From Gnetum montanum (Eukaryota; Streptophyta; Gnetopsida; Gnetales; Gnetaceae), in assembly GCA_015680685.1 (NCBI GenBank), contig MNCI01006016.1:855810-905185 (forward strand): a stretch of 49,376 bases of DNA, written 5' to 3'. The notes beneath the pieces are model-generated. The model saw only the letters and a list, made by a program, of their open reading frames with translations. It was not told the DNA's origin and did no database searches. Shown one piece after another: positions 9,781 through 21,300 of the stretch. Within the stretch, counting starts at the first letter, position 1. Every line of letters begins with the position of its first letter. The position numbers and the translations under genes were made by a program.

Positions 9781-12700
9781 ACGGGAAAGGCAGCTGCTTG
9801 CCTGCCCGAGGCGAAGGTGAATCCTATTTTATTTTAACCGTCAGTCAAAACACCCCGGAGCGCCACGTCAGGTTGACGGGGGTAAAACTGCGTAAAAGGC
9901 GTGCAAGTTTTGCCAGGATGGAGCGCAAGATGCGGCCAAGGCGCAGGGGCGTTAGCAGATTCCAGTTACCGAACGGCGAGAAGTGCAGTAAAATAATCGA
10001 CAGTTTCAGAAGCTGCTTCGCCTTTGTCTGGCAAGGGAAAGATTTTGTGTTATGTATGGCGCAAGGCCATCGCCGGTTACAGACACAGTTCTGCATGAGC
10101 AGCTGCACTATGTTGTGGTTTTCCAGACTTCTTCTCCGTAACGAGGTCGGCAAGGCCATGTTCGCTGTTGTTGCTTTGGCTATTTATGGTAACAAGCGTT
10201 GTTGTGATTTCTTGAAAGGACGCAAGCACAAATGTGCTGCCGTCGATCGTTTCCATGAGCGGTGATCGTTGAACGTTTGTGAGGAGAGTATTTGTGCTGA
10301 GGTTTAGTTTGATTTGCTCTGCTCGAGGATTGGCCGTTTTCAAGTAAGTCGAAGTTTATTCTGCTTCGGCTGTAATTAGTGTTCCCGATTTGTCCAACGG
10401 ACGAAGGAAAGCATGTGGTGCTGTTGTGGATCATTTTCGTGAGCGGTGATAGTTGAACTTTTAGAGGGAATACTGTTTATGATTCGCTTCGCGGAGGAGG
10501 TTAGTTGATTCGCTTCGCTCGAGGATTTGCCGTTTCGAGTTAACGTGTTTGGGATTTCTCCAAAGGAAGCATGTGCTGCTCTGGATCGTTTTCATGGACA
10601 GTGATTGCGCTTGAACGTTTCGAGCCGAAGTATTTAAGCTTTTCATTGTCGTCGTTTCGGCTGCAATAAGCGTTCGGATTTGTCCGAAGGTGCATGTGTT
10701 GCTGTCGATCTTTTTCATGAACGGTGGCAGCTGAACGTTTCAAACGAAAGTATTCAAGATTCGCCGTTGCGGTCTGTGTGCGTCTTATTTTGATGAGCCT
10801 TGTACGATGATTTTGCCGTTTCGAGTAATTGGAGATTAATTCTGGATTTCAAGGCGGCGAAGGTTGGAAGATGTGGTGAAGGAAGCCGAAGGACAAGAGC
10901 GTGCTTTAGCGGACGAGATTATTTATGTTTCGGATCAATGAGCAGTTCGTAGTCTTGAGGTATGTGCTGATTTTTGCTTATGCGAGGGCTGAATCTGCTG
11001 TTTTTGACTTATTTCGAGTATCCTCAGCTTACGATATCGAAATGAACGCGTTTTTTGAGGTTTGGTAGAGAATTCCTACTCCTTCGAAGCGTGCTTTAGC
11101 TGTACTGCGGCTGTTGAGGGAACTCGTGCTTAATGTTGGAGAAGGACAGTGAGGCCTCGCAATTAGGATCACTAAATAACGGAAAAGAGCGTGTTCCGTT
11201 GTGTTTAAGGAGAGTTAATTGTGAAAATATTTGATTTTGTTTATGTTTTGAGCGGGGGCTGCATAGCCTGGTCCAGGCAGCTTGGATTTTCGCTTTTTCA
11301 GGGGCCGAGTCATTCACTTTTGGCTATTTGATAAATGTATTTGAACCTTCGGATCTGTTATAGTTGGGCTTCCTTCTGCGAACTTTTCAGTAGCTTTGGA
11401 TTGCTGATCGTCAGATACTGTATTTCCTGCGACTGCGAGGTTGAAGTGAGTGTCATGCTTAAAGTGCGGAGTAGTTGCTTTTGTATTTTGGCATAGTTTC
11501 GTGGTTCTTTGACCGGAGGCCGTAATGGAATTAGCAAAAGGGAATGTTATGGTTCTGTTTGTTTTTAATTATATCTGGCTGTATCTGTATGTGCCTTTAT
11601 GGAAGCGTGTCCTGTCGGGACCAAAAATGTCATCGCTGGTGATTGATTCAGAGTGTATGTGTCGTTTTCGTTTGAAATCCTCGTTGAATATGTTTGCTGC
11701 GTGTTGCTTTCAGTTCGTCGCCAAGTTATTACTAGCAGATATCCTATATGCTTTTTTATTTCTATTCGCCTCCGACATGATGATGCTGGCTGGCCTATGC
11801 CTATATCGTGCACAGGGCCATGCCTAACGTGGATAGGGCCTTTCGCTTACCGTTCTATGAACGGTTTTATCTGATGCCTAATTTTTGGATGTCGCAATTA
11901 CGGCTCGCTCAGTGTTCTCTTTGATCTCTTTTGTTTTACTTTTTACGTAATGAAATTTATTCAATGCTGCTTACGTTATTTCGTTGTCGCATTGTATATG
12001 TTTTGCGATTTCTTTTTGACGTTACCATACACCAACGGTTCTGATAAATTATCATGTCATGGTAGTGCCTTTCTTGCTGGCCAGGGCAGCAACGAAAGAC
12101 ACTGCACCGCCCTGTGCTTTTTCGGTCTTTCTCTTTCTCGAAGAGCAAGGCCAGCTTTTAGAGAAGTTTCCAACGGCGAGATCGATAAATATTGGCTTGT
12201 GGTTGTTAAAACCAGCGGTCCCGAACGATTCTCAGTGCATTTATTGTTAAAACTGTTCTGACTTGGGACGGCTGCATTTTGGTGCGACCACTGCACTTTC
12301 TGTTGCGTTTCCAGCTGTTAGACCTCTATTACTTGGAAAATCTTCCGAGCAATGTATTTCTAATTTACTTGAGGTATCTCTTAGAAATTTTTCACTTGTC
12401 TATTGAATTAAACAAAATAATAGGAAGTTTTTTTTTTCATTTCTGTGCACTGAAAAATTTCTCAGGGACTTTGCTGCGACTGTTTCGATAGATTTAAGCT
12501 ATTATTTATTCATTGACACAGAATCTTTCCTAAGGGTTACTGCAAATAGTAATCTGTGCGTAAAGGTAGTTCGAGGGATGAACAAACGGAGGCGTGTTTA
12601 GTCTCTCAGATGCTAAAAGTCATGTGATTTCCCACTGCCATGTCTCCAGTGAACAGTGCGGGCACTTTGACAATGCTCTTGGTACTGGCACTGGAAGCTA

Positions 12701-13160
12701 ACAGACCCTCTGCGCTGGCTTTGGTTTCTTCCCAAGCTCTGTCTGGTATTGCAGGTATGTCTATTGCTGCCCAATTATTTAAATTTCCGCGAGGAAGATT
12801 CATTCAAGCCCTATTGCTAATAAGACTCTGATGTTTCTGTAGCATGCTTTCGTGTCTTTGTTCTAGTGGAACGAGGACTTCGAGCATGACAATTTTGCGT
12901 TTTAGGCTGCATGTGTTGAAAAGGAGTACTTTTTCTGGAGATGCCTCAAGATGATTTCCGGTTTGGAATCTTATTCTACAATCGTCTGGTGAATGCGTAG
13001 AAAGATTCTACATTCATTTCCTTGTCCGCGAGTTTGGTGCTTCTGCTGCGCAGGCCTGTTCTGCATGTCCTTGTCCGGAATATCTTGGCTGCACTAATCC
13101 TCAAGATGCCCGGCTGGGTTGCTACTAATCACAGGCTGCAACTTTGGTTTTCCGAATATC
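9780..13160 (+). promoter_or_regulatory. CpG-richer upstream and 5' UTR region of the STICHEL-like gene
   Basis: From about 9780 the sequence becomes richer in G+C and in CpG, in contrast to the CpG-poor transposons on both sides. It stays so up to the first coding exon. No convincing coding frame runs through it. Possible splice sites, such as CTTGAG followed by GTATGT near 10960 and TACTAATCACAG ending at 13134, hint at 5' UTR introns, but the transcription start cannot be fixed by eye. The first in-frame ATG of the coding exon is 13161, with A at -3. Confidence 0.45.
10195..10830. repeat. Four degenerate tandem repeats upstream of the STICHEL-like gene
   Basis: A core of the form GATCGTTTTCATGAGCGG followed by TGAT.GTTGAACGTTT begins at 10245, 10429, 10584 and 10707 (spacings 184, 155 and 123 bp). 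Each core is preceded by a GCATGTG.TGCTG-like phrase and a GATTTGTCC-like phrase. It is followed by a GAGGATTTGCCGTTTCGAG-like phrase in most copies. Units shrink from left to right. Divergence is substantial, so the expansion is old. Confidence 0.65.
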
Positions 13161-15335
13161 ATGAGCAGGAGGGCCACGGAAGTTTCTGCTTCGAATGCTC
13201 TCCGGGAAAGAGATTGTAATATTCAGGAGCATCTCAGAAATCATGTCCATTTGACAAATTGTATACACTTGAAGAATCACGTCCACATGCAGAAATCAAA
13301 GACGATGTCGGCTGAGAGTTCCCTCATTAGGGATCTGATTCTTCTTCAGCGATCGAGGTCCCTTCGGGATCCTTCTACAAGTCCGTCATGGAATTCGCCT
13401 ATCGGGTCTTTGATGAAGAAGATAGACAATAAAGGAACAGGGCATAGAGTAGCGGATTGCAGTGGAGCAAAATCGTCAGGTGGGCACTTAAGACATGAGC
13501 CAAGAGGACGTTCTGGAGGTTCCTCTCTTCCTCAAACCAGCAATTTGAAAAGAGAGAAGAAAGCTAACGGAACTCGAAATTCCTGTTCAGGAAGAAGAAG
13601 TAGAAATGGTGTTGGAAGAAAAGAAAAGGGGACGACAGATAATGAGAACCAGAGGAACATTCGTGAGTTGACAAGGCTAGCCCATGCAAGTGAAGCAGAC
13701 AGGTGCATGAATGATCCATATGACACGGATGGAGGACAGAGAAATAACGCATTTCAGGATGTTTCACTCCCGAAACCACGGAAGATGCCTAGGGAAAAGG
13801 TATTTCAAGACAGAAGTGATTATACAAAGCAAATTTTAATGCCTAGTAAAAGAGATAACTTCGAAAGCAGCTTTCATTCGCAATGCTCACATGGGCAACA
13901 CGTTGAAGTGGACGAAGCATACTCAACCTCGGCAGCAGAAGACAGGGGTCACACCACTTCAAATGTGTGTCATCGAATTCTTCCTCCAGAGTCAACGAAA
14001 TGTAGAAAGCACAAGTCCAATGGTATAAAGAAACCTCACTCATTTGTTGATTCCAAAGAAACTCCTGGCATTTCGGTTTCATCCAATTCACTTATCTATG
14101 GCGCTTCCCGTGGAAAGGAATTTTCAAGATCACAAGGAGCCAGTCTCAGAATTGGTGGGGAAGAACTGGGAGTGAATCAGACTCCAAAAAATGGATGTGG
14201 AATGCCATGGAATTGGTCCAGAATTCATCAAAGGGGGAAAACAATATTGGATAGGGCAGGGCGGAGCCTGTCGTGTGGCCTTTCAGATTCTGCAAATAGA
14301 AAGATGGATGGACTTGGTCAGCACTCTAATTTTGGCTCTCACACGGAACCCTCTATAGTTCCAGGGACTCCTGAAAATTCCACATCTTTAGACTCTGATT
14401 CTGAGGCGCTTCCTCTCCTCAATGAGCCCTGTGCATCCCAGGAGAGTATGGAAAGAGATATTGATGATGCTGGACTCTCGGGTGAGTTAGGTCTTTACGC
14501 TGATCACAATTTTAGTGTAAGAGAAGACTATGTTAGCCCTTCTGAGAATAGGTTAAGGAGCTGTAATGAACATCTGCATGTTTTAAAGAAGTTTGGATAT
14601 ACAAGATTTGATGGAAGGCATCAGAGTCTTACAGAAAAGTATGTACCAAAGACATTTGATGAGTTAGTTGGGCAAACGCTAGTTGTGCAAGCTTTGAAGA
14701 ATGCAATACAGAAGGGGAAAATCGGTATGGTTTATGTATTCTATGGACCGCATGGTACAGGGAAAACTTCGTGTGCTAGGATTTTTGCCGCAGGTTTGAA
14801 TTGTTTTGCTTCAAATACTCAAAAGCCATGTGGATCATGTGGTGCATGCTTATCAGAACAGACGGGAGAGAATCCACATGTCAAAGAAGTTGCTTCTGTT
14901 GCCAATGTGACGTTTGAGAATATTTCTGATCTTGTTGATACATTGATTTTGACTTCTTCATCATCAAGATTTCATTATAAAGTTCTTATCGTAGATGATT
15001 GCCATACGTTGACAAGTGAGGCATGGAAAGCTATTTTAAAGATTCTTGACCAAGTGCCTCAAAATCTTGTATGTGTTCTTATTGCAACTAGCCTAGAACA
15101 GATACCTCATATGATCATCACTCGTTCTCAGAAGTTTTTCTTCCCAAAAATGAGAGATGTGGATGTCATAAACAAACTTCAAGTAATTGCGATGAAGGAA
15201 GAACTGGAAATAGATAAGGATGCACTAAAACTTATTGCTTCTAGATCAGATGGATCCTTGCGTGATGCTGAGATGACACTTGATCAGTTAAGTCTTCTAG
15301 GACAACGTATCTCTCTTTCTCTGGTTCAGGAGCTG
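13161..15335 (+). CDS. STI-like: STICHEL-like exon 1 (residues 1-725)
   Basis: Carries the conserved N-terminal HLRNH/HLTNC/HLKNH block and LLQRSRSLRDPS, a long low-complexity linker rich in S, R, N and D, and then the whole ATPase core from EKYVPKTFDELVGQ (about residue 493). Walker A, the four-cysteine zinc site, Walker B, sensor 1 (CVLIAT) and GSLRDAEMTLDQLSLLG follow. The donor is GAGCTG followed by GTAAGT at 15336, phase 0. An apparent upstream extension to 13119 begins with TTG, so ATG 13161 is chosen; its leader MSRRATEV is of the length seen in the family. Confidence 0.9.
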
Positions 15336-18300
15336 GTAAGTTCATTTCTGTAATTTACAGGGTCCTCTATCCTGGTCATAATTTGATTTATTGCAAAGCT
15401 CTGTAGCGTGCAAACAAAATATTTATTATGTTTGTTTTCTCTAGGATTTTTGCTAAAGTGACTATGATTAACTAGTTTACTGGCAATAACAAAAAATGTT
15501 GCTATGCGCGGTGCCTGGTTCTGTAGCCAGAAACATCGCAAAACAATGGCTCAGGTTTATTTTGTGTGTTAGAGGGTCATGCAAAAATGAATCTTTCCTA
15601 TATTTTGTTTGAGTGCACTCAATAGAGCTTGAAACTCATGCGATGCTATGTGATATAAACAGTTTGTTTTGAGAGACTTGCGGTTCCTAGGAAATTTGCA
15701 TATGTTTTTATTTGCAGTGGCGTCGTATGCTATTTTTTCTGTTGAAGCTTTACTTCCTTTTAACATAAATAATAATTACGTTTTTAACCACCTGCGCTTG
15801 AGCAAGTACTAATAGTTTTATCATGATTAATATGCCTACTCAGTAGTAATTCCTAATGTTAACACTGAAAATAGTTTCGTTGGAGAATCTTAACGTTTGC
15901 ACCCTAGGTCTTTTCATGGTCAATGTTAATTTTTAGATATTATGAATATCAGTAAATTTACTAAACTAGGGAAAGAGAAATCTTTTGAAGCAGTCTGAAG
16001 CCATAGAATGCACCTGAAGCAAGGATTGTTAATATGTGCAAAATGTAATTCGAAAGTTCACTTGAGGGCCAGTTAATAAATATGTTTTTTGCTAATGACT
16101 TAAAAATTTAATAAAATCTGTCAATGCATGCCTGAAAAATTAGCATCTAAGTCTTACTCAATTAGCTTAAAGGCAGTGCTTTTTCTTTACGCATGTTCAG
16201 GTTGGATTGATTCCAGATGAAAAGTTAATAGATCTACTGGACTTGGCACTGTCTGCTGATACTGTAAATACTGTCAAGTCCTTAAGGGAGCTTATTGAGG
16301 CAGGTGTAGAGCCGCTCTCTCTGATGTCGCAGCTAGCAACCTTGATAACTGACATACTAGCAGGCAGTTATGTCTTTCCTGATGTGGGGCGCAAAAAGTT
16401 TTTTCATAAAGAAATATGTAAGTAACGTAATAAAGTTTTGTGTTGTTCATTTATGTCTCTGTACATTTTATGGAAGTTTCTGTAAAATTAGTGTTTTGTG
16501 AAGTGCTTTACGTGTAGTTTACCCTTCTGACGTTTTCTGGTTTTCCTGTACTGCATGAATAGTTTGCGGCATAAGAAAATGAACATTGTTATAATTGCTG
16601 GAATGAAAGACAAGGCTGCTGTTATATAATTATGCTAGCTATACAACAAATAACATGGGTGTGGATAAATTAAGTTGTGGTTGTCAGCTTAGCTGTTTGT
16701 ATGTTATTGGAGTTATAAAAATGTCTAAGAAAAATAGTTGGTTTATTTAGAAATAATTTGCTGTTTTCGATGTGTGTTTTTTCTTTCCAGACTTGTGTTA
16801 CACCAACCTATCCCAACTACAGCAAGCCCTTTGATGAAGTTTGAGCTATGCTAGATGCTTGTGAATTTAGCTTTATTTTTATTGATGAATTCAGCTGTGT
16901 ACTCTTACAATAATACAAGATACTTTATATTGAAATATTTTAAAACAACATTTCTAAATATTTTGGGAAGGATGTTCTTTGAGCCACTAGGCTGTAATGC
17001 CACTATTATTGAAGTACCTTCTCTCTTCCCATTACATGCTATTCTCTGCCCTTTCATTCAAATACATTATTAGCATATGTGTTGCAAGATGGTGCAGTTT
17101 TTCTAGAGCTTCAACCTTGATATTTTGTCATTAAATATATGAATTAAAGTTTAAAATGTATTGCAACATTGTAGTGATTCGATGCCTTAATCAAATTATA
17201 TAGATTACTAATTGTTTTATACAAGCATGCATATTCTTTGCCTGAGAACCAAAGTAAACTTAGATAGCAGCATAAAGAGCACTTGCGAATTCATGATAAT
17301 GTACACACAAGGATCATTAAAAACTAGTCAATTTTGGACTTTATTTGCCAGAAATGTTGGCCCTATTTACAATTTTACAATGGATGTTAATTTTTGGGTA
17401 TATGTTTTTTTAGTTGTTTGATAGCAATTAATTCATTATTTTATCTTATAACAAGAGGTATGGTAAAATGCTAATGGTTCTGCATGATAACCTGGATATA
17501 TAATGAAAACCAAAATAGAATAAACCTGCCAAAATGCATGCACCGGAAAACTGCTAATGAGGTCCCTCCGTTATCAAGTATGGATGTAGATCGTGAAACA
17601 GACATCAAAATTGGGAAGTTTGCTGCTGTTGACAATCTCCCTAGAACTAGGATTGAAATCTCCGTGGATCAGTGCATCTGTGGACCTACAAAGCTGAATT
17701 AGGTGACCTGTGGGAGTGATGGATTCGGTGACCTACAGGAGAGTGGCAGATATCATGGACAGTTGAAAGCTACTCTCTAGGTGTTGAGACAAAAATGAGC
17801 AGCATAACATTACATCTGTGGACTTTATGTGCCAATGTTTGTAATAAACTTTAGGCTTCAGTTTGACTTGTAGGTTTCCCCATAGAAGTAGCTATATATT
17901 TATTATATAGATATCTCTATTTTGGTCAAGAGGATCTTTTCCCTTTATGAAAAGTCAAATCGTATGATCAATTCTTCCTGTAACTAGATAGCTCCCCCTC
18001 ACATCCTCTCCCATATTATGACTAACGTATATTATTTACTGTGACTGAGAAGCTTCTCCTTGGCATAATGACTAAAAAACATTATTTACCTTATGAATAT
18101 GGAAACTGGAGGTTTTATTGCATTGGTAGACCCAAAGGATCTATTGGACAGTCAATCCAGTCAATCCGTTATGTCATGAGAACAAAAACTCACCCAACAA
18201 TGTGGCAAAATTGAACCCATGACTCAGAGTTTCCAAACCAGGAGTCTTACCACTAAGCTAACACCTCATTGTCTATAAGATTTTCAACATTATATTTTCC

Positions 18301-21300
18301 ATTTTAAAGTTTAGACTGCATTTATCATCTCCTGGCTCATTTATTTTGTGCATTTCTGGAACGTTTCATTAAAATGCTCTTTGTGAGGTCAAAACACTAT
18401 TCCCCCCACCTTTTAAAAACTGAAATTATATTTTTATAAACCTTTTTTTTAGCTCCCAAAGAGAAGATGGAGAGGCTTCGACAGGCACTGAAAACACTTT
18501 CTGAAGCTGAGAAGCAGCTTCGGTCATCAAGTGATAGAACAACTTGGCTGACAGCTGCTTTGCTTCAGCTTGCTCCAGATCATTCATATGTCCGCCCGAG
18601 TTCCTCTACAGGCACAAGTTGCTGTCAGACTCCTTTGGCACAAAACGACATAAATGAAAGAGAATCAGTGCAGGTTAGAAGTGGCCATCAAAACGGTTAC
18701 AGTGAGAAGACATATAAGAAATCCAGTGCAAGAAACAAAGATATTAAAAATTCTAACAGGGATAGAGGAGAGTCATCAGCACTCTTAGATGGAACTTCCA
18801 GATTTGAAATTGAAGAAGATTCTGCTATTGATATCAACAACGCTGTGATTGATATCAACAATACTGTACGACAGAGGCCATTGAGTTACTTTGTTGACAT
18901 TAACGAATCTGGCGGTAGACAATTCATCTGCAGAAGTCCAAGCAAGCTTGAAGAAATTTGGGAAAGGGTCTTAGATAAAGTTAATTCAACCACATTAAGG
19001 ACATTCATTACTGCAAAGGGAAAGCTGTTCTCTGTTTCATTTGGTGCAGGTGAGCTTCTATTATGTGATGTATTTCTTATCTATGAATTAGCATACGAAA
19101 TTTGATCTACTCTACTTGAAGTCTTAGTGTTCTTTCATGGCCAATCTCCCTAAAGGCTCGAAATGCACAGGCAGTTAAAGTTGATGTCATTGATAACTGT
19201 TCAATCTTATACCTTACTGTTTTACAGGTATGTTGGTTTAATAAGTAATTGCAAACTGAAAGTGACCAGTTTGAAACAATATATAATTATTTTTTTTACA
19301 TTTCCTGGAAAAATAAGTTGTACTGGCATTTTAATATGTCTTCAAATCTTTTAATGAAAACTTTCACATAAGGAGAGGAGATTCTTTGCGTTATGTCTGT
19401 TTAGTTGAAGAGCAAAAATGTGCCAAGCAAGCAACTTCATTGCAACCTACACTTGACACTGCTTACAGGGTGTCCAGTGAACAGGTGTCACAAAAAGAAA
19501 AAGAAGGAAAAAACAACCAAATGTTTGTCAACCAAAATTAATTTGAGGGAAAAACACTGCTGCACAAGGGGGTGAATGCTGATGCAGTAGATATTTAGAA
19601 TTGGAGCTGTACTTCTTTGGAAAATGAATGTGTGGATTCAAGTCATCCAACAAAGATCTTTTATTCATATAGGATACAGTATTTTGTATTTTTGTTATCA
19701 TCATCATCCTAGCGTTCTCTCAACTGCATGGGGTCAGCTATTTGAGTTCTTGTATGCCATTCACTTCTAGTAAGAGCCAAATAAGCATTAATACGCTAAT
19801 CTTGGATGTCTTTCTTTATGCTAGCAAAGCAAGTATGTGTTAGTCTACCTTTTCGTTGGTTCTCCCCAATTTTAGTAAAGCAGTCTCTTCTAATAGGAGC
19901 AGTCTATGATCTTCTTTAATCTAAGATGACTTCCTTTAATCTTTTCATCTATGTGAGTTGCTCCCAAACTTCTCCTAATAAGAGAGTAGTTGATTCAATC
20001 TTTCCTAGTCACACTCAACATCCACCTCGGCATATGAAGAGAGCAGTTGATTCAGTCTTTCCTAGTCACACTCAACATCCACCTCAGCATCTGCATATCT
20101 ACCACATGCACACATTGAGCCTGATACTTTTTTATAGGCCAACATTTCACACCATAAAGGATTGTAGGTATGTTTGATAGTAGTTCTGGAGAACCTACCC
20201 TTCCACTTAGCAGGGATTGTTCTATCAAAAAGCACCCCACTAGCTTTCTGCCATTTTCTCCATCTTGCTTTAATTCTGTTTATCACATTAATGTTAATCT
20301 CATCATCTACTTGAACTAGAGACCCCAAGTATTTGGATTGCTTACATTAAGAAACTTCTTGGTTTTGGATTCAAATATTTGTTTCTCCATTACTTGCTTT
20401 TCGACTCTGTATTTTGTTTTACTAATACTAATCCTCAACCCTTCTGATTTTAGGGTGTTTCTCAAAGTCTCCATTTTCACAGCCAAGACTTAGATTTATC
20501 TACCAAGACAATGTCATGAGCAAAGAGCATACACCAAGGGATAACATCTTGGACATCTTTGGTTAGCTCATCCATAATAAAGGCAAACAAATAAGGGCTT
20601 AGAGCAGATCCTTGGTGTAACTTGATCTTCATAGGAAACTCTGAAGTCTCTCAACAAATAATGCAAACTTGAGGTGTTTCCCCATCATACATGTCTTGAA
20701 TAATGCCCACCAAATAATATCTTTGAGAAGTCTATTATAAGTTTTTTCTAAGTCCATGAAAATTATATGTATATTCCTTCTCTTACACCTAAATTTCTCC
20801 ATCAACTGTTGTAGCAAGAAAGATAGCTTCCATAGTTGATCTTCCAGGCATAAAACTAAATTGTTTTTTCTTTCCTTAAGTGTTGTTCTATAACCCTTTC
20901 CCATAACTTCATGGTATGGCGCATAAGCTTGATGCCTCAATAATTTCAACAGTTAGCTTGATGCTTCTATAATGTCAATAGTTTTGGATGTTTTCCTTGT
21001 TGTTGTAAATGGAAACTATAGTGCTTCTCCTCCTATCATTTGGCAATTTTCCCTCCTCTTGAATCTTGTTTAATAAACTTGTTATATAAGCAATCCCTAT
21101 ATCTTGCATAGACTTCCACACCTCTATATGGATACCGTCAGGTTCCACTACTTACCATTTTTCATCTTTATAAGGGCTTTCTTTACTTCAAAGGCAAAAA
21201 TACAATTTGTGATTGCTATGTTTAATTCCATGTTTTCAACTTCATGCCTAGGGTGTTTTTCATTTGGTAGCACTAGAAATAGATCCTTCATTGCTCCAAG

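Noticed and set aside
9798-10265. 155-codon open frame on +
   Set aside because: No ATG start at its 5' end and no motif; it overlaps the CpG-rich repeat zone, and GC content explains the lack of stops.
13119-13160. Upstream extension of exon 1
   Set aside because: It begins with TTG, not ATG; 13161 is the first in-frame ATG and gives the family-type N-terminus. A splice acceptor may even lie at 13134.
17484-17702. 72-codon frame in intron 2
   Set aside because: No splice phase compatible with the STICHEL exons and no recognised family; exons 2 and 3 join directly with conserved text.
18203-18260. tRNA gene
   Set aside because: Box A and box B are present but no cloverleaf can be formed; the downstream body recurs elsewhere, so it is a SINE.
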